Below are positions 27,793 to 37,162 of a DNA stretch of 64,000 bases, in pieces. This DNA comes from Bermanella sp044597725. Its GTDB lineage: Bacteria; Pseudomonadota; Gammaproteobacteria; Pseudomonadales; Oceanobacteraceae. The stretch lies in assembly GCF_044597725.1 (NCBI RefSeq), contig NZ_CP139003.1, positions 2,666,001 through 2,730,000 on the forward strand, read 5' to 3'. The position numbers and the translations under genes were made by a program. The first letter of the stretch is position 1, and every line of letters starts with the position of its first letter. Under the pieces are notes generated by a model. It was not told the DNA's origin. It worked only from the letters and a program-made list of their open reading frames with translations, and made no database searches.

Positions 27793-27817
27793 ATTCTCAG
27801 TTTGAGATTTTGAGAAT
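27793..27817 (+). promoter_or_regulatory. Inverted repeat directly upstream of the diguanylate cyclase start
   Basis: ATTCTCA (27793-27799) and TGAGAAT (27811-27817) are perfect arms around 11 bases. The right arm abuts the ribosome binding site GAGG (27818-27821), so it could be an operator or a translation-controlling hairpin. Confidence 0.4.
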
Positions 27818-27826
27818 GAGGTCCCC

Positions 27827-28762
27827 ATGGTGACTCAAGTATCTAACATTTCGGTATCACAGGACGATAAGCTCACGCCGTTTAGTGAACTTGCCGCCAA
27901 GCCTCAGGTAAAGTCGGATATTTTGGTTCGTTTGGCTACATTCTTACAAACCACGCTCGACTACCAAAAGCTATTAATGATTTTTAAGCAAGAGATCGCC
28001 CCTGCTGTATTAATTGAAGGCTTTAGCTTTGTACACCCAGAAAATGGGATCGAATTTGAAGATGGCCAGCGCGGTATACATTCCTGCCATTACAGACTTA
28101 ATGCAAAAGACGATTTTTTGGGTGAAATTACCTTTTATCGTTCAACCCGTTTTAGAGAATATGAGTTAGCCAACTTAGAAGCCTTAATGGGCACACTCAT
28201 ATACCCGCTTCGCAATGCCATGCGCTATCGCACTGCGTTGAACCAAGCATTCAAAGACCCATTAACCGGTGCTGGCAATCGCATTGCACTTGATGACTCG
28301 TTAAAGCGTGAGCTAGAGGTCGCCAAGCGGCACGGCTGCGAGTTGTCGGTATTGATGCTTGATCTTGACCACTTTAAAGCTATTAACGACCAGTTTGGAC
28401 ACCTTATAGGCGATGAAATGTTAAAAGTCGCGGTTGATAAAATTGGCCAGACCATTCGCAAGACCGACATGTGTTTTCGTTATGGCGGCGAAGAGTTTGT
28501 TGTGATTTTATACAATGCGCACATTGCCGATGCGCGACTGATTGCCGAACGTATTCGCATGAATATCGCCGACACTATTTTGGAAACAGAAAAAGGCTAT
28601 TTGCAAGCAACTGTGAGCTGCGGACTAGCGGTAATGCAAGCGGATGATCAAGAATTAGATTTATTAAACCGTGCCGATAAAGCCCTGTATCAAGCTAAAA
28701 ATACCGGACGCAACAAGGTGTGTGTGTTTAGCCCCGAACCTAGTCCAGCCCTAACCGATTAA
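27827..28762 (+). CDS. GGDEF-domain diguanylate cyclase
   Basis: 311 residues: an N-terminal GAF-like sensor region (about 20-140) and a GGDEF domain (about 148-305). Active-site motif GGEEF follows DMCFRY; RKTD lies five residues upstream of it, the position of the RxxD inhibitory I-site, so an active, product-inhibited enzyme is expected. Also DPLTGAGNRIAL and LMLDLDHFKAINDQFGH. No membrane segment, so cytosolic. The 216-base gap upstream (27611-27826) is AT-rich and holds no other gene. Confidence 0.93.
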   Translation: MVTQVSNISVSQDDKLTPFSELAAKPQVKSDILVRLATFLQTTLDYQKLLMIFKQEIAPAVLIEGFSFVHPENGIEFEDGQRGIHSCHYRLNAKDDFLGEITFYRSTRFREYELANLEALMGTLIYPLRNAMRYRTALNQAFKDPLTGAGNRIALDDSLKRELEVAKRHGCELSVLMLDLDHFKAINDQFGHLIGDEMLKVAVDKIGQTIRKTDMCFRYGGEEFVVILYNAHIADARLIAERIRMNIADTILETEKGYLQATVSCGLAVMQADDQELDLLNRADKALYQAKNTGRNKVCVFSPEPSPALTD

Positions 28763-28771
28763 GTTATTTTC

Positions 28772-28802
28772 GCCAATACACCAACATATTTGGTGTATTG
28801 GC
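28772..28802. terminator. Perfect 13-bp hairpin after the diguanylate cyclase gene
   Basis: GCCAATACACCAA pairs exactly with TTGGTGTATTGGC around a five-base CATAT loop, starting about 10 bases after the stop codon. There is no clean T tract, so it may be a rho-independent terminator of weak type or an RNA 3'-end stabiliser. Confidence 0.55.
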
Positions 28803-28942
28803 TCAGCCCCACTGTTTTATTTTCCACTATCCATCCCAATTATCATTTTTATGAATACTCAATACAGCTTGTGTTATTCACATTTATGACCAAAACAGTC
28901 TAGTCTTAGTTGAAGTCATGTATAACTGATGAGGAACAAATT

Positions 28943-31549
28943 GTGTTACAAGCATACCGTGAACACGTTGCTGAACGTGCAGCATTAAATATTCCACCAA
29001 AACCCCTAAATCCTGAGCAAGTTGCCGACCTTGTTGAGCTGTTAAAAAACCCACCTGCTGGTGAAGAAGAATACCTGGTGGATCTTCTTGAAAACCGTAT
29101 TCCTCCCGGTGTTGACGAAGCTGCCTATGTAAAAGCGGCTTTCTTGACAGCTATAACAAAAGGCGAGGCAACCTCCCCTCTTATCTCTAAAGAAAAAGCG
29201 GTTCAACTTTTAGGTATGATGCAAGGTGGTTATAACATCGCAACCCTAGTTGAGCTTCTTGATAACGACGATTTAGCTGGCTTAGCCGCGAATGAACTGA
29301 AGCACACCCTGCTTATGTTCGATGCCTTTAACGACGTTAAAGACAGAATGGAAGCCGGCAACGAAAAAGCCAAAGACGTAATGGAGTCTTGGGCCAACGC
29401 TGAATGGTTCACCAAGCGTAAAAAAGTTGAAGACAGCTTTAAAATGATCGTGTTTAAAGTGACTGGTGAAACCAACACTGACGACCTATCCCCAGCACCA
29501 GATGCTTGGTCTCGTCCTGATATCCCACTGCATGCGCGAGCTGCTTACAAGATGACCCGTGATGGTCTTAAGCCAGAAGAACACGGTGTCACAGGCCCCA
29601 TGTCACAAATTGACGAGATTAAGTCAAAAGGCCTGCCTGTTGCATTTGTGGGCGATGTTGTGGGTACGGGTTCATCTCGTAAATCGGCCACCAACTCTGT
29701 ACTTTGGTTCTTCGGTGAAGACGTATCTGGCGTACCCAATAAACGCGCTGGTGGTGTCTGTATCGGTTCTAAAGTTGCCCCTATTTTCTTCAACACCATG
29801 GAAGATGCGGGCGCGTTGGTGTTTGAAGCACCTGTCGATAAAATGAATATGGGCGATGTTATCGAAATCCGGCCCTATGAGCGCAAAATTTTAAACCAAG
29901 CTGGCGATGTCATTTCTGAAATTACTATTAAATCGGAAGTGATTTTTGATGAAGTCCAGGCTGGCGGTCGTATCAACCTTATTATTGGTCGTGGTCTAAC
30001 CACTAAAGCACGTGAAGCTCTAAACCTAGGTGCAACCGATATCTTCCGTCTTCCTGTTGACCCCGAAGCGGGCACAAAAGGCTTTACCCTAGGCCAGAAA
30101 ATGGTGGGTAAAGCATGTGGTCTAGAAGAAGGTAAAGGTGTTCGTCCTGGTACTTACTGTGAGCCTAAAATGACCACCGTTGGTTCTCAAGACACCACCG
30201 GCCCAATGACCCGTGACGAACTAAAAGATTTAGCCTGTCTTGGCTTCCAAGCCGACTTAGTTATGCAGTCTTTTTGTCACACCGCGGCATACCCTAAGCC
30301 CATAGACGTTGAAATGCAGCACACTATGCCAGACTTCATCCAAACTCGCGGAGGTGTAGCCCTTCGCCCCGGTGATGGCATTATCCACTCTTGGCTAAAC
30401 CGCATGCTGCTACCCGATACAGTTGGCACCGGTGGCGATTCTCACACGCGTTTCCCCATGGGTATCTCTTTCCCTGCAGGTTCTGGCTTGGTTGCATTTG
30501 CGGCAGCAACCGGCGTTATGCCACTGGATATGCCAGAATCTATTTGTGTTCGTTTTAAAGGCAAAATGCAGCCTGGTGTTACTCTGCGCGACCTCGTCCA
30601 TGCCATTCCTCTATACGGCATCAAGCAAGGCATCTTAACCGTAGACAAAGCTGGTAAAATCAACGAATTCTCAGGCCGAATATTAGAAATTGAAGGACTT
30701 GAACACTTAACTGTTGAGCAAGCATTCGAACTATCCGACGCCTCTGCTGAGCGCTCTGCTGCGGGTTGTACCATCAACCTATCGGAAGAATCGGTTGCCG
30801 AATATTTACGCTCAAATATTGTCATGCTGCACTGGATGATGTCGGAAGGATACGGTGACCCACGTACGTTGCAGCGTCGTGCTCAAGCCATGCAAGACTG
30901 GCTGGATAACCCTAGCCTGATGCGCGCCGACAGCGATGCCGAATACGCCCACGTTGTTGAAATTGATTTAGCCGAAATTAAAGAACCCATTGTTTGCTGC
31001 CCGAATGACCCTGACGATGCTAAAACCTTGTCTGACGTTGCTGGCGATAAAGTGGATGAAGTGTTCATCGGTTCATGTATGACCAACATTGGTCACTTCC
31101 GTGCGGCGGGTAAATTACTGGCTAAAAACAAAGCCGGTCTTAAAACCCGTTTCTGGATGTCGCCGCCCACTAAAATGGACGAGGCCCAACTAATGGAAGA
31201 AGGTTATTTTAATATCTATGGTACATCGGGCGTGCGTACAGAGATGCCAGGCTGTTCATTGTGCATGGGGAACCAAGCACGGGTTGCACCCAATACAACA
31301 GTGCTTTCCACCTCGACCCGTAACTTCCCTAACCGTTTAGGTGATGGCGCCAACGTTTACCTAACCTCGGCTGAACTAGCAGCCGTTGGTGCAATTCTTG
31401 GCAAATTGCCAACCACGGCCGAGTACATGGAATATGCATCTGAATTAAATAGTATGTCAGATGAAATTTACAAGTACTTAAACTTTGACCAAATGGATGA
31501 GTACACCAAAAAAGCAGCCACAGCGCTCATCGCAACGGATGCTTCTTAA
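28943..31549 (+). CDS. acnB: Aconitate hydratase B
   Basis: TCA-cycle aconitase, 868 residues from the GTG at 28943 (LQAYREHVAERAALNIPPKPL aligns with the start of E. coli AcnB); TGAGGAA lies six bases upstream. An in-frame TTG at 28910 is less likely. HEAT-like domain first (KNPPAGEEEYLVDLLENR, LGMMQGGYNIATL), then the swivel and catalytic domains. Iron-sulfur cysteines are in GSCMTNIGHFRAAGK and PGCSLCMGNQAR. The region 28803-28942 upstream is AT-rich and presumably carries the promoter. Confidence 0.97.
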   Translation: MLQAYREHVAERAALNIPPKPLNPEQVADLVELLKNPPAGEEEYLVDLLENRIPPGVDEAAYVKAAFLTAITKGEATSPLISKEKAVQLLGMMQGGYNIATLVELLDNDDLAGLAANELKHTLLMFDAFNDVKDRMEAGNEKAKDVMESWANAEWFTKRKKVEDSFKMIVFKVTGETNTDDLSPAPDAWSRPDIPLHARAAYKMTRDGLKPEEHGVTGPMSQIDEIKSKGLPVAFVGDVVGTGSSRKSATNSVLWFFGEDVSGVPNKRAGGVCIGSKVAPIFFNTMEDAGALVFEAPVDKMNMGDVIEIRPYERKILNQAGDVISEITIKSEVIFDEVQAGGRINLIIGRGLTTKAREALNLGATDIFRLPVDPEAGTKGFTLGQKMVGKACGLEEGKGVRPGTYCEPKMTTVGSQDTTGPMTRDELKDLACLGFQADLVMQSFCHTAAYPKPIDVEMQHTMPDFIQTRGGVALRPGDGIIHSWLNRMLLPDTVGTGGDSHTRFPMGISFPAGSGLVAFAAATGVMPLDMPESICVRFKGKMQPGVTLRDLVHAIPLYGIKQGILTVDKAGKINEFSGRILEIEGLEHLTVEQAFELSDASAERSAAGCTINLSEESVAEYLRSNIVMLHWMMSEGYGDPRTLQRRAQAMQDWLDNPSLMRADSDAEYAHVVEIDLAEIKEPIVCCPNDPDDAKTLSDVAGDKVDEVFIGSCMTNIGHFRAAGKLLAKNKAGLKTRFWMSPPTKMDEAQLMEEGYFNIYGTSGVRTEMPGCSLCMGNQARVAPNTTVLSTSTRNFPNRLGDGANVYLTSAELAAVGAILGKLPTTAEYMEYASELNSMSDEIYKYLNFDQMDEYTKKAATALIATDAS

Positions 31550-31560
31550 CTAGTGCTAAA

Positions 31561-31582
31561 CGCCCCCTCTAAATGGGGGGCG
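31561..31582 (+). terminator. GC-rich hairpin after acnB
   Basis: CGCCCCC (31561-31567) pairs with GGGGGCG (31576-31582), 11 bases after the acnB stop codon. No T tract follows. It lies between acnB and the convergent peptidase gene and could serve either. Confidence 0.5.
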
Positions 31583-31600
31583 ATACCACTTACGCGGTGT

Positions 31601-31660
31601 GAAAGCTGTTCGTAGTCTCTCGGACGTCGTGAACATGTCCAAGCGCCCGCGCAACGCGAG
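31601..31660 (-). repeat. Remnant of the L linker of the repeat family
   Basis: Reads AGCTGTTCGTAGTCTCTCGG followed by GACGTCGTGAAC and CGCGCAACGCGAG. It matches the outer arm of the L linker seen at 40.24 and 36.7 kb but lacks the central hairpin and any S unit. It lies in the 139-base gap between acnB and the M24 peptidase gene. Confidence 0.65.
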
Positions 31661-31688
31661 TTATCAATATCTAAAAAGGAATATCGAT

Positions 31689-33470
31689 TCAGATAGCTCG
31701 TGTTGCTTGTGCCAGCCAAGCCTGCTCCTTTTCATTTAACATGGGCGATAAGGTTTGATTTACACGAGCGTGGTAATCATTTAACCAAGCGATTTCTACC
31801 TCGGTCATAATAGATTTATCAACTAGCCGTATATCAAATGGTGCTAGGGTAAGTACTTCAAACTCAAGCATGGGTATGTCGCCCCCAAGTTGTTTGGCCT
31901 CTTGAACCATTACTAAATTTTCACAGCGAATGCCATAAGCTCCCGCTTTGTAATACCCCGGTTCATTGCTAACCACCATACCCGGCTCTAGGCCTGTTGA
32001 ATTTAGTGCTTTAGATATACGCTGCGGGCCTTCATGAACACCTAGGAATGTTCCAACACCATGACCGGTGCCATGATCGTAATCAAAACCATGTTGCCAT
32101 AAAAACTGGCGAGCAAGCACATCTAATTGCGTGCCAGTCGTCCCTTTTGGAAAGCGTGCGGTTTGGAGGGCGATATAGCCTTTTAGTACACGCGTGAACT
32201 GCTGACGAATTTCTTCGTCAGGCTCACCGATGGCAACGGTGCGTGTAATATCTGTAGTGCCATCTAAATATTGGCCTCCAGAATCAACCAAATAGACTCC
32301 GTTTTTAGGTAACTGAGCTGGCGTGCCATTGTTGTGATTATAGTGACACATAGCGGCGTTAGATCCCGCAGCAGAAATGGTTGAGAACGAGACTTCTTGG
32401 AACTTGTCCTGTTGCGCACGAAAACTAAAAAGCTTGTCACTCAATTGCGCTTCGTCAAATGATTCACCAGCCTGTAAAGACGAATCTAACCAATATAAAA
32501 ATTTAACTTCAGCCACACCATCTCGGATATGAGCCTGACGCATGCCTTTCTGTTCTGTGGTATTTTTAGCCGCTTTAGGCAGTAACACAGGATCTTGGCC
32601 TGCTACCAACTCAGCTCCACCGCGCTCTATTGTAAGCTGAGTCCAAGCGTTAGCTGTCATTGGATCGGCCAAGACTTTAGTACCGGCTAAATCGGCCAGC
32701 ACATCCTTTGCCTTGGTTTCATCCATTACGGTAACATTGCCACCAACATGAGTATCAAAACCTGCTGGGATTTTTGCAGGATTAGTAAACCAAGTAACCG
32801 AGGCATCTTTATATATTAATGCGTAACCTAAAATAACGGGGGTTGCTGGAATATCGCGACCACGCACATTTAAAAGCCATGCTACCGAGTCGGCAGCAAA
32901 TATTAATGCTACGTCTTGGCCATTTTGTTTTAGCTTATCGGCAATCAAGTGGCGCTTCGTCTCACTGCTCATGCCCGTATAGTCCATTGATAAAAGCATT
33001 CCTTGCTGCACATTTTCTTCTGGGCGATCCTGCCAGATACGATCGACAGGATGCTCATTTAGCTCAACCAGTTCGATACCCGATTTTTCTAGCTTCGTTC
33101 GCAAATCCATATAAGCATCTAAACTCATCATTCGGCTATCCAAGCCTACACGCTGACCACTCGAAAGCTGTTCTAACAACCAGTCGGCATAAGGCTCCTC
33201 AATAAGATGCTTGTATTGGAAAGCATCGCCATCAACTTGCTGTCGCACTTGCACGGTATAGCGCCCATCCACAAACATAGCCGCTGTGTCGGCCAGAATT
33301 ACAGCCGCCCCAGTAGAGCCCGTAAACCCAGTTAGCCAGTTCAAGCGCTGATTACGGGCGGGAACGTATTCACTTAAATACTCATCGAACGTAGAGAGAA
33401 AAAAAGCATCGATATTTCTCTCAGCCATAATCTCGCGAATTTTACCTAAGCGCTGTACTGTCTGGGACAT
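31689..33470 (-). CDS. M24-family Xaa-Pro aminopeptidase, long form
   Basis: 593 residues with two creatinase-like N-terminal domains (about 8-300), a pita-bread M24 catalytic domain (about 310-530) and an M24 C-terminal extension. Metal ligands appear in YLVDSGGQYLDGTTDITRT (two Asp), GTGHGVGTFLGVHEGP (His), SNEPGYYKAGAYG (Glu) and RCENLVMV (Glu). Cleaves N-terminal residues before proline; probably cytosolic. This is the eukaryote-like long type, not the 440-residue PepP. It is transcribed convergently with acnB. Confidence 0.93.
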   Translation of the reverse strand: MSQTVQRLGKIREIMAERNIDAFFLSTFDEYLSEYVPARNQRLNWLTGFTGSTGAAVILADTAAMFVDGRYTVQVRQQVDGDAFQYKHLIEEPYADWLLEQLSSGQRVGLDSRMMSLDAYMDLRTKLEKSGIELVELNEHPVDRIWQDRPEENVQQGMLLSMDYTGMSSETKRHLIADKLKQNGQDVALIFAADSVAWLLNVRGRDIPATPVILGYALIYKDASVTWFTNPAKIPAGFDTHVGGNVTVMDETKAKDVLADLAGTKVLADPMTANAWTQLTIERGGAELVAGQDPVLLPKAAKNTTEQKGMRQAHIRDGVAEVKFLYWLDSSLQAGESFDEAQLSDKLFSFRAQQDKFQEVSFSTISAAGSNAAMCHYNHNNGTPAQLPKNGVYLVDSGGQYLDGTTDITRTVAIGEPDEEIRQQFTRVLKGYIALQTARFPKGTTGTQLDVLARQFLWQHGFDYDHGTGHGVGTFLGVHEGPQRISKALNSTGLEPGMVVSNEPGYYKAGAYGIRCENLVMVQEAKQLGGDIPMLEFEVLTLAPFDIRLVDKSIMTEVEIAWLNDYHARVNQTLSPMLNEKEQAWLAQATRAI

Positions 33471-33564
33471 GGAAGACCTTCGTATTTCATATTAGTTAAA
33501 TCTATTTTACAGCGCTTAGCTTTAAAATGTATAGCTAGCGATTAGATCGATTTATTCACCGCAT

Positions 33565-33900
33565 CTAATGCGTACGCAAACGCTCAGACCACTTTCCATT
33601 GTTATCTTTGTCGCAATTCTCTTCCGTATCAAAACTGACATGCTGGTAGATGTCCTTAATTTGAATATCAATTTTGGCAAGGGCTGACTTGATTCGAAAA
33701 TATATATCCTCTTTATCTGCTCTAGCCAGATCATCATTGAAGTCATAAACACATATAATATGAAGTGATTTAGGAAAATTATCGTAATCAACTAGATGGG
33801 TCAGCCATTTAAACCCATCTTGTCTAGTCAATACCGCCTCGCAAACATCGGTTAATACCCTCCTGATGGCATTATCTATTTTTTTATCCGTCTTTTTCAT
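33565..33900 (-). CDS. Small conserved protein paired with YegD-type Hsp70 (often misnamed Fis-family regulator)
   Basis: 111 residues from MKKTDKKIDNAIRRVLTDVCE, with FKWLTHLVDYDNFPKSLHIICVYDFND and a C-terminal HVSFDTEENC. I recognise it as the small protein usually annotated as a Fis-family regulator next to a YegD chaperone in Pseudomonas and relatives; there is no visible helix-turn-helix to justify that name. The longer frame from 33957 adds an unconserved basic stretch. It diverges from yegD with 75 bases between the starts, so the two may share control. Confidence 0.75.
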   Translation of the reverse strand: MKKTDKKIDNAIRRVLTDVCEAVLTRQDGFKWLTHLVDYDNFPKSLHIICVYDFNDDLARADKEDIYFRIKSALAKIDIQIKDIYQHVSFDTEENCDKDNNGKWSERLRTH

Positions 33901-33975
33901 TCTACTACCACGCTGGTTCAAGCTTTTAAGATATGTTATTTTCCGCCGTTTTCTCAAATAAGCAAAGAGGCAAAC

Positions 33976-35343
33976 ATGATTACAGGCTTCGATTTTGGCA
34001 CATCAAACTGTGCCATGGGCGTGTTGTCTCATTCACATCAAGTAGAGCTATTACCCATCGAGAGTGGCAAAGCCTTTATGCCCTCAACTCTATATGCACT
34101 TGATCGCGAATTAATCTGCGAGCAGGTTGCACGACAAATCCCATTAGAGCAAGACAAACAAGCCTACATAGAATTACGCCGAAACGCCCTCAATCGTGCC
34201 CGTAGAGTACGCAATGAAGCAGGCTTCAGCTTAGATGAAACCAGTTTATTCTTTGGTCATGACGCCATAAACGAGTATTTTGCTTGGCCAGGTGAAGGGT
34301 ACTTTGTTAAATCACCTAAGTCTTTTTTAGGTGCTAGCGGTTTAAGCGACTTTGCTATTCACTTTTTTGAAGACGTTGTCACTGCCATGATGATGGCCGT
34401 CAAACAACGTTCCGAAGCAATTACTCAGAAGGACATTACGCATACCGTGATCGGCCGGCCAGTGAACTTTCAGGGATTAAATGCTGAGGTCAGCAATCAA
34501 CAAGCCATCAAAATACTCACTGTAGCGGCAAAACGTGCAGGATTTAAATATGTTGAATTTCTTTTTGAGCCGATTGGGGCCGCACTGAATTTTGAACAAA
34601 ACCTCAGTCACAATAAAACCGTATTGGTAGTTGATATTGGTGGTGGCACAACAGACTGCGCCATGGTACGCATGGGCCCAGATCATCGATACCGAGATGA
34701 ACGCAAGCAAGATTTCATCGGCCACACTGGCGAGCGCATTGGCGGTAACGATTTAGACATTCAATTGGCAGGGCAACAACTGATGCCTCTATTTGGTCTA
34801 TTTTCAGATTTAAAAGATGGCTTGCCTATGCCAACACAGCCATTTTGGAATGCAGTTCGCATTAATGACGTGGGCGCGCAAATGGCTTTTAATGAACGTG
34901 AGACCACAGAACTACTGAAGCAATTATTAAGGGATACTTCAGAGCCAGACCTATTAAAACGCTTCATCCAAATGCGCAATAAAAAGCAAAACCATCATGT
35001 TGTGCGCTCCGCTGAACAAACCAAAATAGACTTATCAAATTCATTCGCTGCTCATGTTGATTTAAGTTATATAGAACAAGGCTTGGGCCATGAAATACGT
35101 CGTGAGCAATTAGCGCAAGCCATTAATCGACCAATGCAAAAAATAACCGATCTTATGTCGGAAGCTATTCAGCAAGCTGGCACTCAGCCCGATCTTGTCT
35201 ATGTAACAGGAGGTTCAGGCCAATCGCCTATTATTCGCCAGGCGATTCAAAATAAACTCGGAAATATTGAAATGGTGGATGGTGACCATTTTGGCAGTGT
35301 CGCATCGGGTTTAACGGTTTGGGCCAGTCAGCTATTCGCCTAA
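33976..35343 (+). CDS. yegD: YegD-type Hsp70-family ATPase
   Basis: 455 residues of the actin-like ATPase domain, without the substrate-binding domain of DnaK. Phosphate-1 loop ITGFDFGTSNCAMGVL, phosphate-2 loop VVDIGGGTTDCAMVRM, adenosine motif VYVTGGSGQSPIIRQA, and EPIGAALNFEQ. The substrate is unknown. Its divergent partner is the small protein at 33565-33900. The 124 bases after it contain no recognisable gene. Confidence 0.9.
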   Translation: MITGFDFGTSNCAMGVLSHSHQVELLPIESGKAFMPSTLYALDRELICEQVARQIPLEQDKQAYIELRRNALNRARRVRNEAGFSLDETSLFFGHDAINEYFAWPGEGYFVKSPKSFLGASGLSDFAIHFFEDVVTAMMMAVKQRSEAITQKDITHTVIGRPVNFQGLNAEVSNQQAIKILTVAAKRAGFKYVEFLFEPIGAALNFEQNLSHNKTVLVVDIGGGTTDCAMVRMGPDHRYRDERKQDFIGHTGERIGGNDLDIQLAGQQLMPLFGLFSDLKDGLPMPTQPFWNAVRINDVGAQMAFNERETTELLKQLLRDTSEPDLLKRFIQMRNKKQNHHVVRSAEQTKIDLSNSFAAHVDLSYIEQGLGHEIRREQLAQAINRPMQKITDLMSEAIQQAGTQPDLVYVTGGSGQSPIIRQAIQNKLGNIEMVDGDHFGSVASGLTVWASQLFA

Positions 35344-35467
35344 AGCCCTAAACATATACAGCCTGACATTTAGAGCAAAAGTCATTCGTTTACGCTAACG
35401 TTTTTACAACTAATATCCTTACTGATAATGGGTTCAGAGACCGAACCTAGATTTGTTCTAGAGGGCA

Positions 35468-36472
35468 TTAGACGTTTAAAACTACTTTGCCAATTGTATT
35501 ACCTTCTCTTAGGCACTCTATAGCCGCTTTTGCATCTGCAAACGCAAACGCATGGCCCACATGAGGTGCACTGATTTCAATGGTTTGCATGTCTTTCATT
35601 AACTTTGTGAGGTAGCCCACCTGTTCCCACAGCCAAATAAGATTAAACGCCATAACCGATTTATTATCACTAATCATATCCATAACATCGTATTTAGGTC
35701 GCTTTAAGTATTTGAATATGGTGCTGATGTAATTGGGCCTATTCTTACCCGGTGTAAACTCGGCTGCGCCAAATACAATTAAACGCCCCATTGGGCTTAA
35801 ACAATCAAAACTGGCTTTTTGTACTTCGCCACCAACGCCATCTAATACAAGGTCAAATAGCAACCCAGATTGCTGCAGCTGTTTTCGAAATGATGCGTCA
35901 CGTACCAATACTTGATTAAAGCCCTGTTCTTTAAGATAAGCCGCTTTATGCTCACTACTGACAGTACCAACTGGTTGGCCGCCCATTGCAGTGACAAGCT
36001 TCATAGCTTGCAAACCGACACCACCAGCTGCGCTGTGAATAAGCACAGTTTGTTTGGCTTTAATATTGCCCAATTCGGTAAGGGCATAATACGCAGTTAA
36101 GGTTTGCACAAGATAAGCCGCCCCCTGCTGGTAACTCCAGCTTTCAGGCAAAGCGGTCAAATAATGGGCCGGACTATCAATAACCGAACTATAGCCACCA
36201 AACCGTGTGACTCCCATGACTTTATCGCCAACCTTAAATACCTCAGAGCGACTTTCAATCACCTCACCACTGAATTCCAAGCCAGGCACAAACGAGCCTT
36301 TTGGCGTAGCGCTATATAAACCGGTTATTGCAAAGATATCGGCAAAGTTTAAACCAATGCTTTTCACATTTATCCGTACTTGCTCTGCTGGTAAATCACC
36401 CAGTGTATCGGCTTCAAGCTGCAAGCGATCTATCGCACCAGCTTTATGTGTACGCCAAACTTTTCTTTTCAT
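35468..36472 (-). CDS. Zinc-independent MDR-family oxidoreductase, quinone reductase-like
   Basis: About 334 residues. GroES-like N-terminal domain (GLNFADIFAITGLY, FVPGLEFSGEVIE) and a Rossmann domain with VLIHSAAGGVGLQAMKLV (AAGGVG of the NADPH quinone reductase/VAT-1-type group). The cysteine ligands of the structural zinc site are missing, consistent with quinone oxidoreductases. I choose the ATG at 36472 (MKRKVWRTHKAG) because AAGTGAG lies five bases upstream; an in-frame GTG at 36481 overlaps that site. The natural substrate is unknown. Confidence 0.88.
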   Translation of the reverse strand: MKRKVWRTHKAGAIDRLQLEADTLGDLPAEQVRINVKSIGLNFADIFAITGLYSATPKGSFVPGLEFSGEVIESRSEVFKVGDKVMGVTRFGGYSSVIDSPAHYLTALPESWSYQQGAAYLVQTLTAYYALTELGNIKAKQTVLIHSAAGGVGLQAMKLVTAMGGQPVGTVSSEHKAAYLKEQGFNQVLVRDASFRKQLQQSGLLFDLVLDGVGGEVQKASFDCLSPMGRLIVFGAAEFTPGKNRPNYISTIFKYLKRPKYDVMDMISDNKSVMAFNLIWLWEQVGYLTKLMKDMQTIEISAPHVGHAFAFADAKAAIECLREGNTIGKVVLNV

Positions 36473-36547
36473 TATGCTCACTTAAACACGATACTTTATT
36501 GGCCACCATACACCAGAAACATACCTCAAACGAATTGGATATTCGAA

Positions 36548-37088
36548 ATCCGCACTTTTTTTCAACCCCGCCACGCTTTCCGAAAATCGTAAATTTTCGA
36601 TTCAGCAAAAGTAAGTAGTGCGGCCGGAGCCCTAGCGACCCCCGCAACAAAGTGTTTAGATAATCAAAAACTTTAACGATTTGCGGAAGCTGTTCGTAAA
36701 GTGAGCGGCGTTGCGTGCCATGGAGGGCACGCGCGAGCCCACATGGAAGTGTTGACGGCGTCCGCGAGACTACGAACAACTTTCGGAAAGCGTAAGCGGT
36801 ATCGAAAACCCCATTGCGGGGGTCGCTAGGGCTCCGACCGCACTACTTGGTATTTTGAAAATCGTAAAGGGTTTATACCAGTCCGCAACAAAACGTTTGG
36901 ATAATCAAAAGCCTTAACGGTTTGCGGAAGCTGTTCGTAAAGCGAGCGGCGTTGCGTGCCATGGAGGGCACGCGCGAGCCCACATGGAAGTGTTGACGGC
37001 GTCCGCGAGACTACGAACAACTTTCGGAAAGCGTAAGCGGTATCGAAAACCCCATTGCGGGGGTCGCCTACGGCTCCGGCCGCACTAC
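36548..37088. repeat. Extragenic repeat array with two nearly identical 241-bp L+S modules
   Basis: S units at 36615-36645 (plus), 36816-36846 (minus) and 37057-37088 (minus). Two L modules start at 36681 and 36922, giving a 241-base period with only a few differences over about 160 bases. Each has the inner hairpin GTGCC / GGCAC and outer arms GTTCGTA / TACGAAC. Left of the first S is an L with its central stem-loop deleted (TTTCGATTCAGCAAAA joined to GCCACGCTTTCCG). The array fills the 690-base gap between the MDR gene and the sigma-54 activator gene, ending about 75 bases before the latter. Confidence 0.85.
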
Positions 37089-37108
37089 GAAAACCACAGA
37101 AATATAGT

Positions 37109-37122
37109 CGCTATATATCGCG
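37109..37122. promoter_or_regulatory. Palindrome upstream of the activator gene (candidate autoregulatory site)
   Basis: CGCTATATATCGCG, a 14-base palindrome with one mismatched pair, centred about 48 bases before the activator start. The same consensus (CGCGATATATCGCG) recurs upstream of ccoG at 38619-38632, and its core at 38608-38617. That pairing suggests a binding site for the activator encoded between them. Confidence 0.5.
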
Positions 37123-37162
37123 TTTTCGGTTAGCATTCATCTAAATATGTGCGGAATATGCT

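Noticed and set aside
36444..37020. Two similar reading frames of 111 and 64 residues inside the repeat array
   Set aside because: They share the same start because the DNA is a tandem repeat; they are frames through structured non-coding repeats, with no ribosome binding site or family match.
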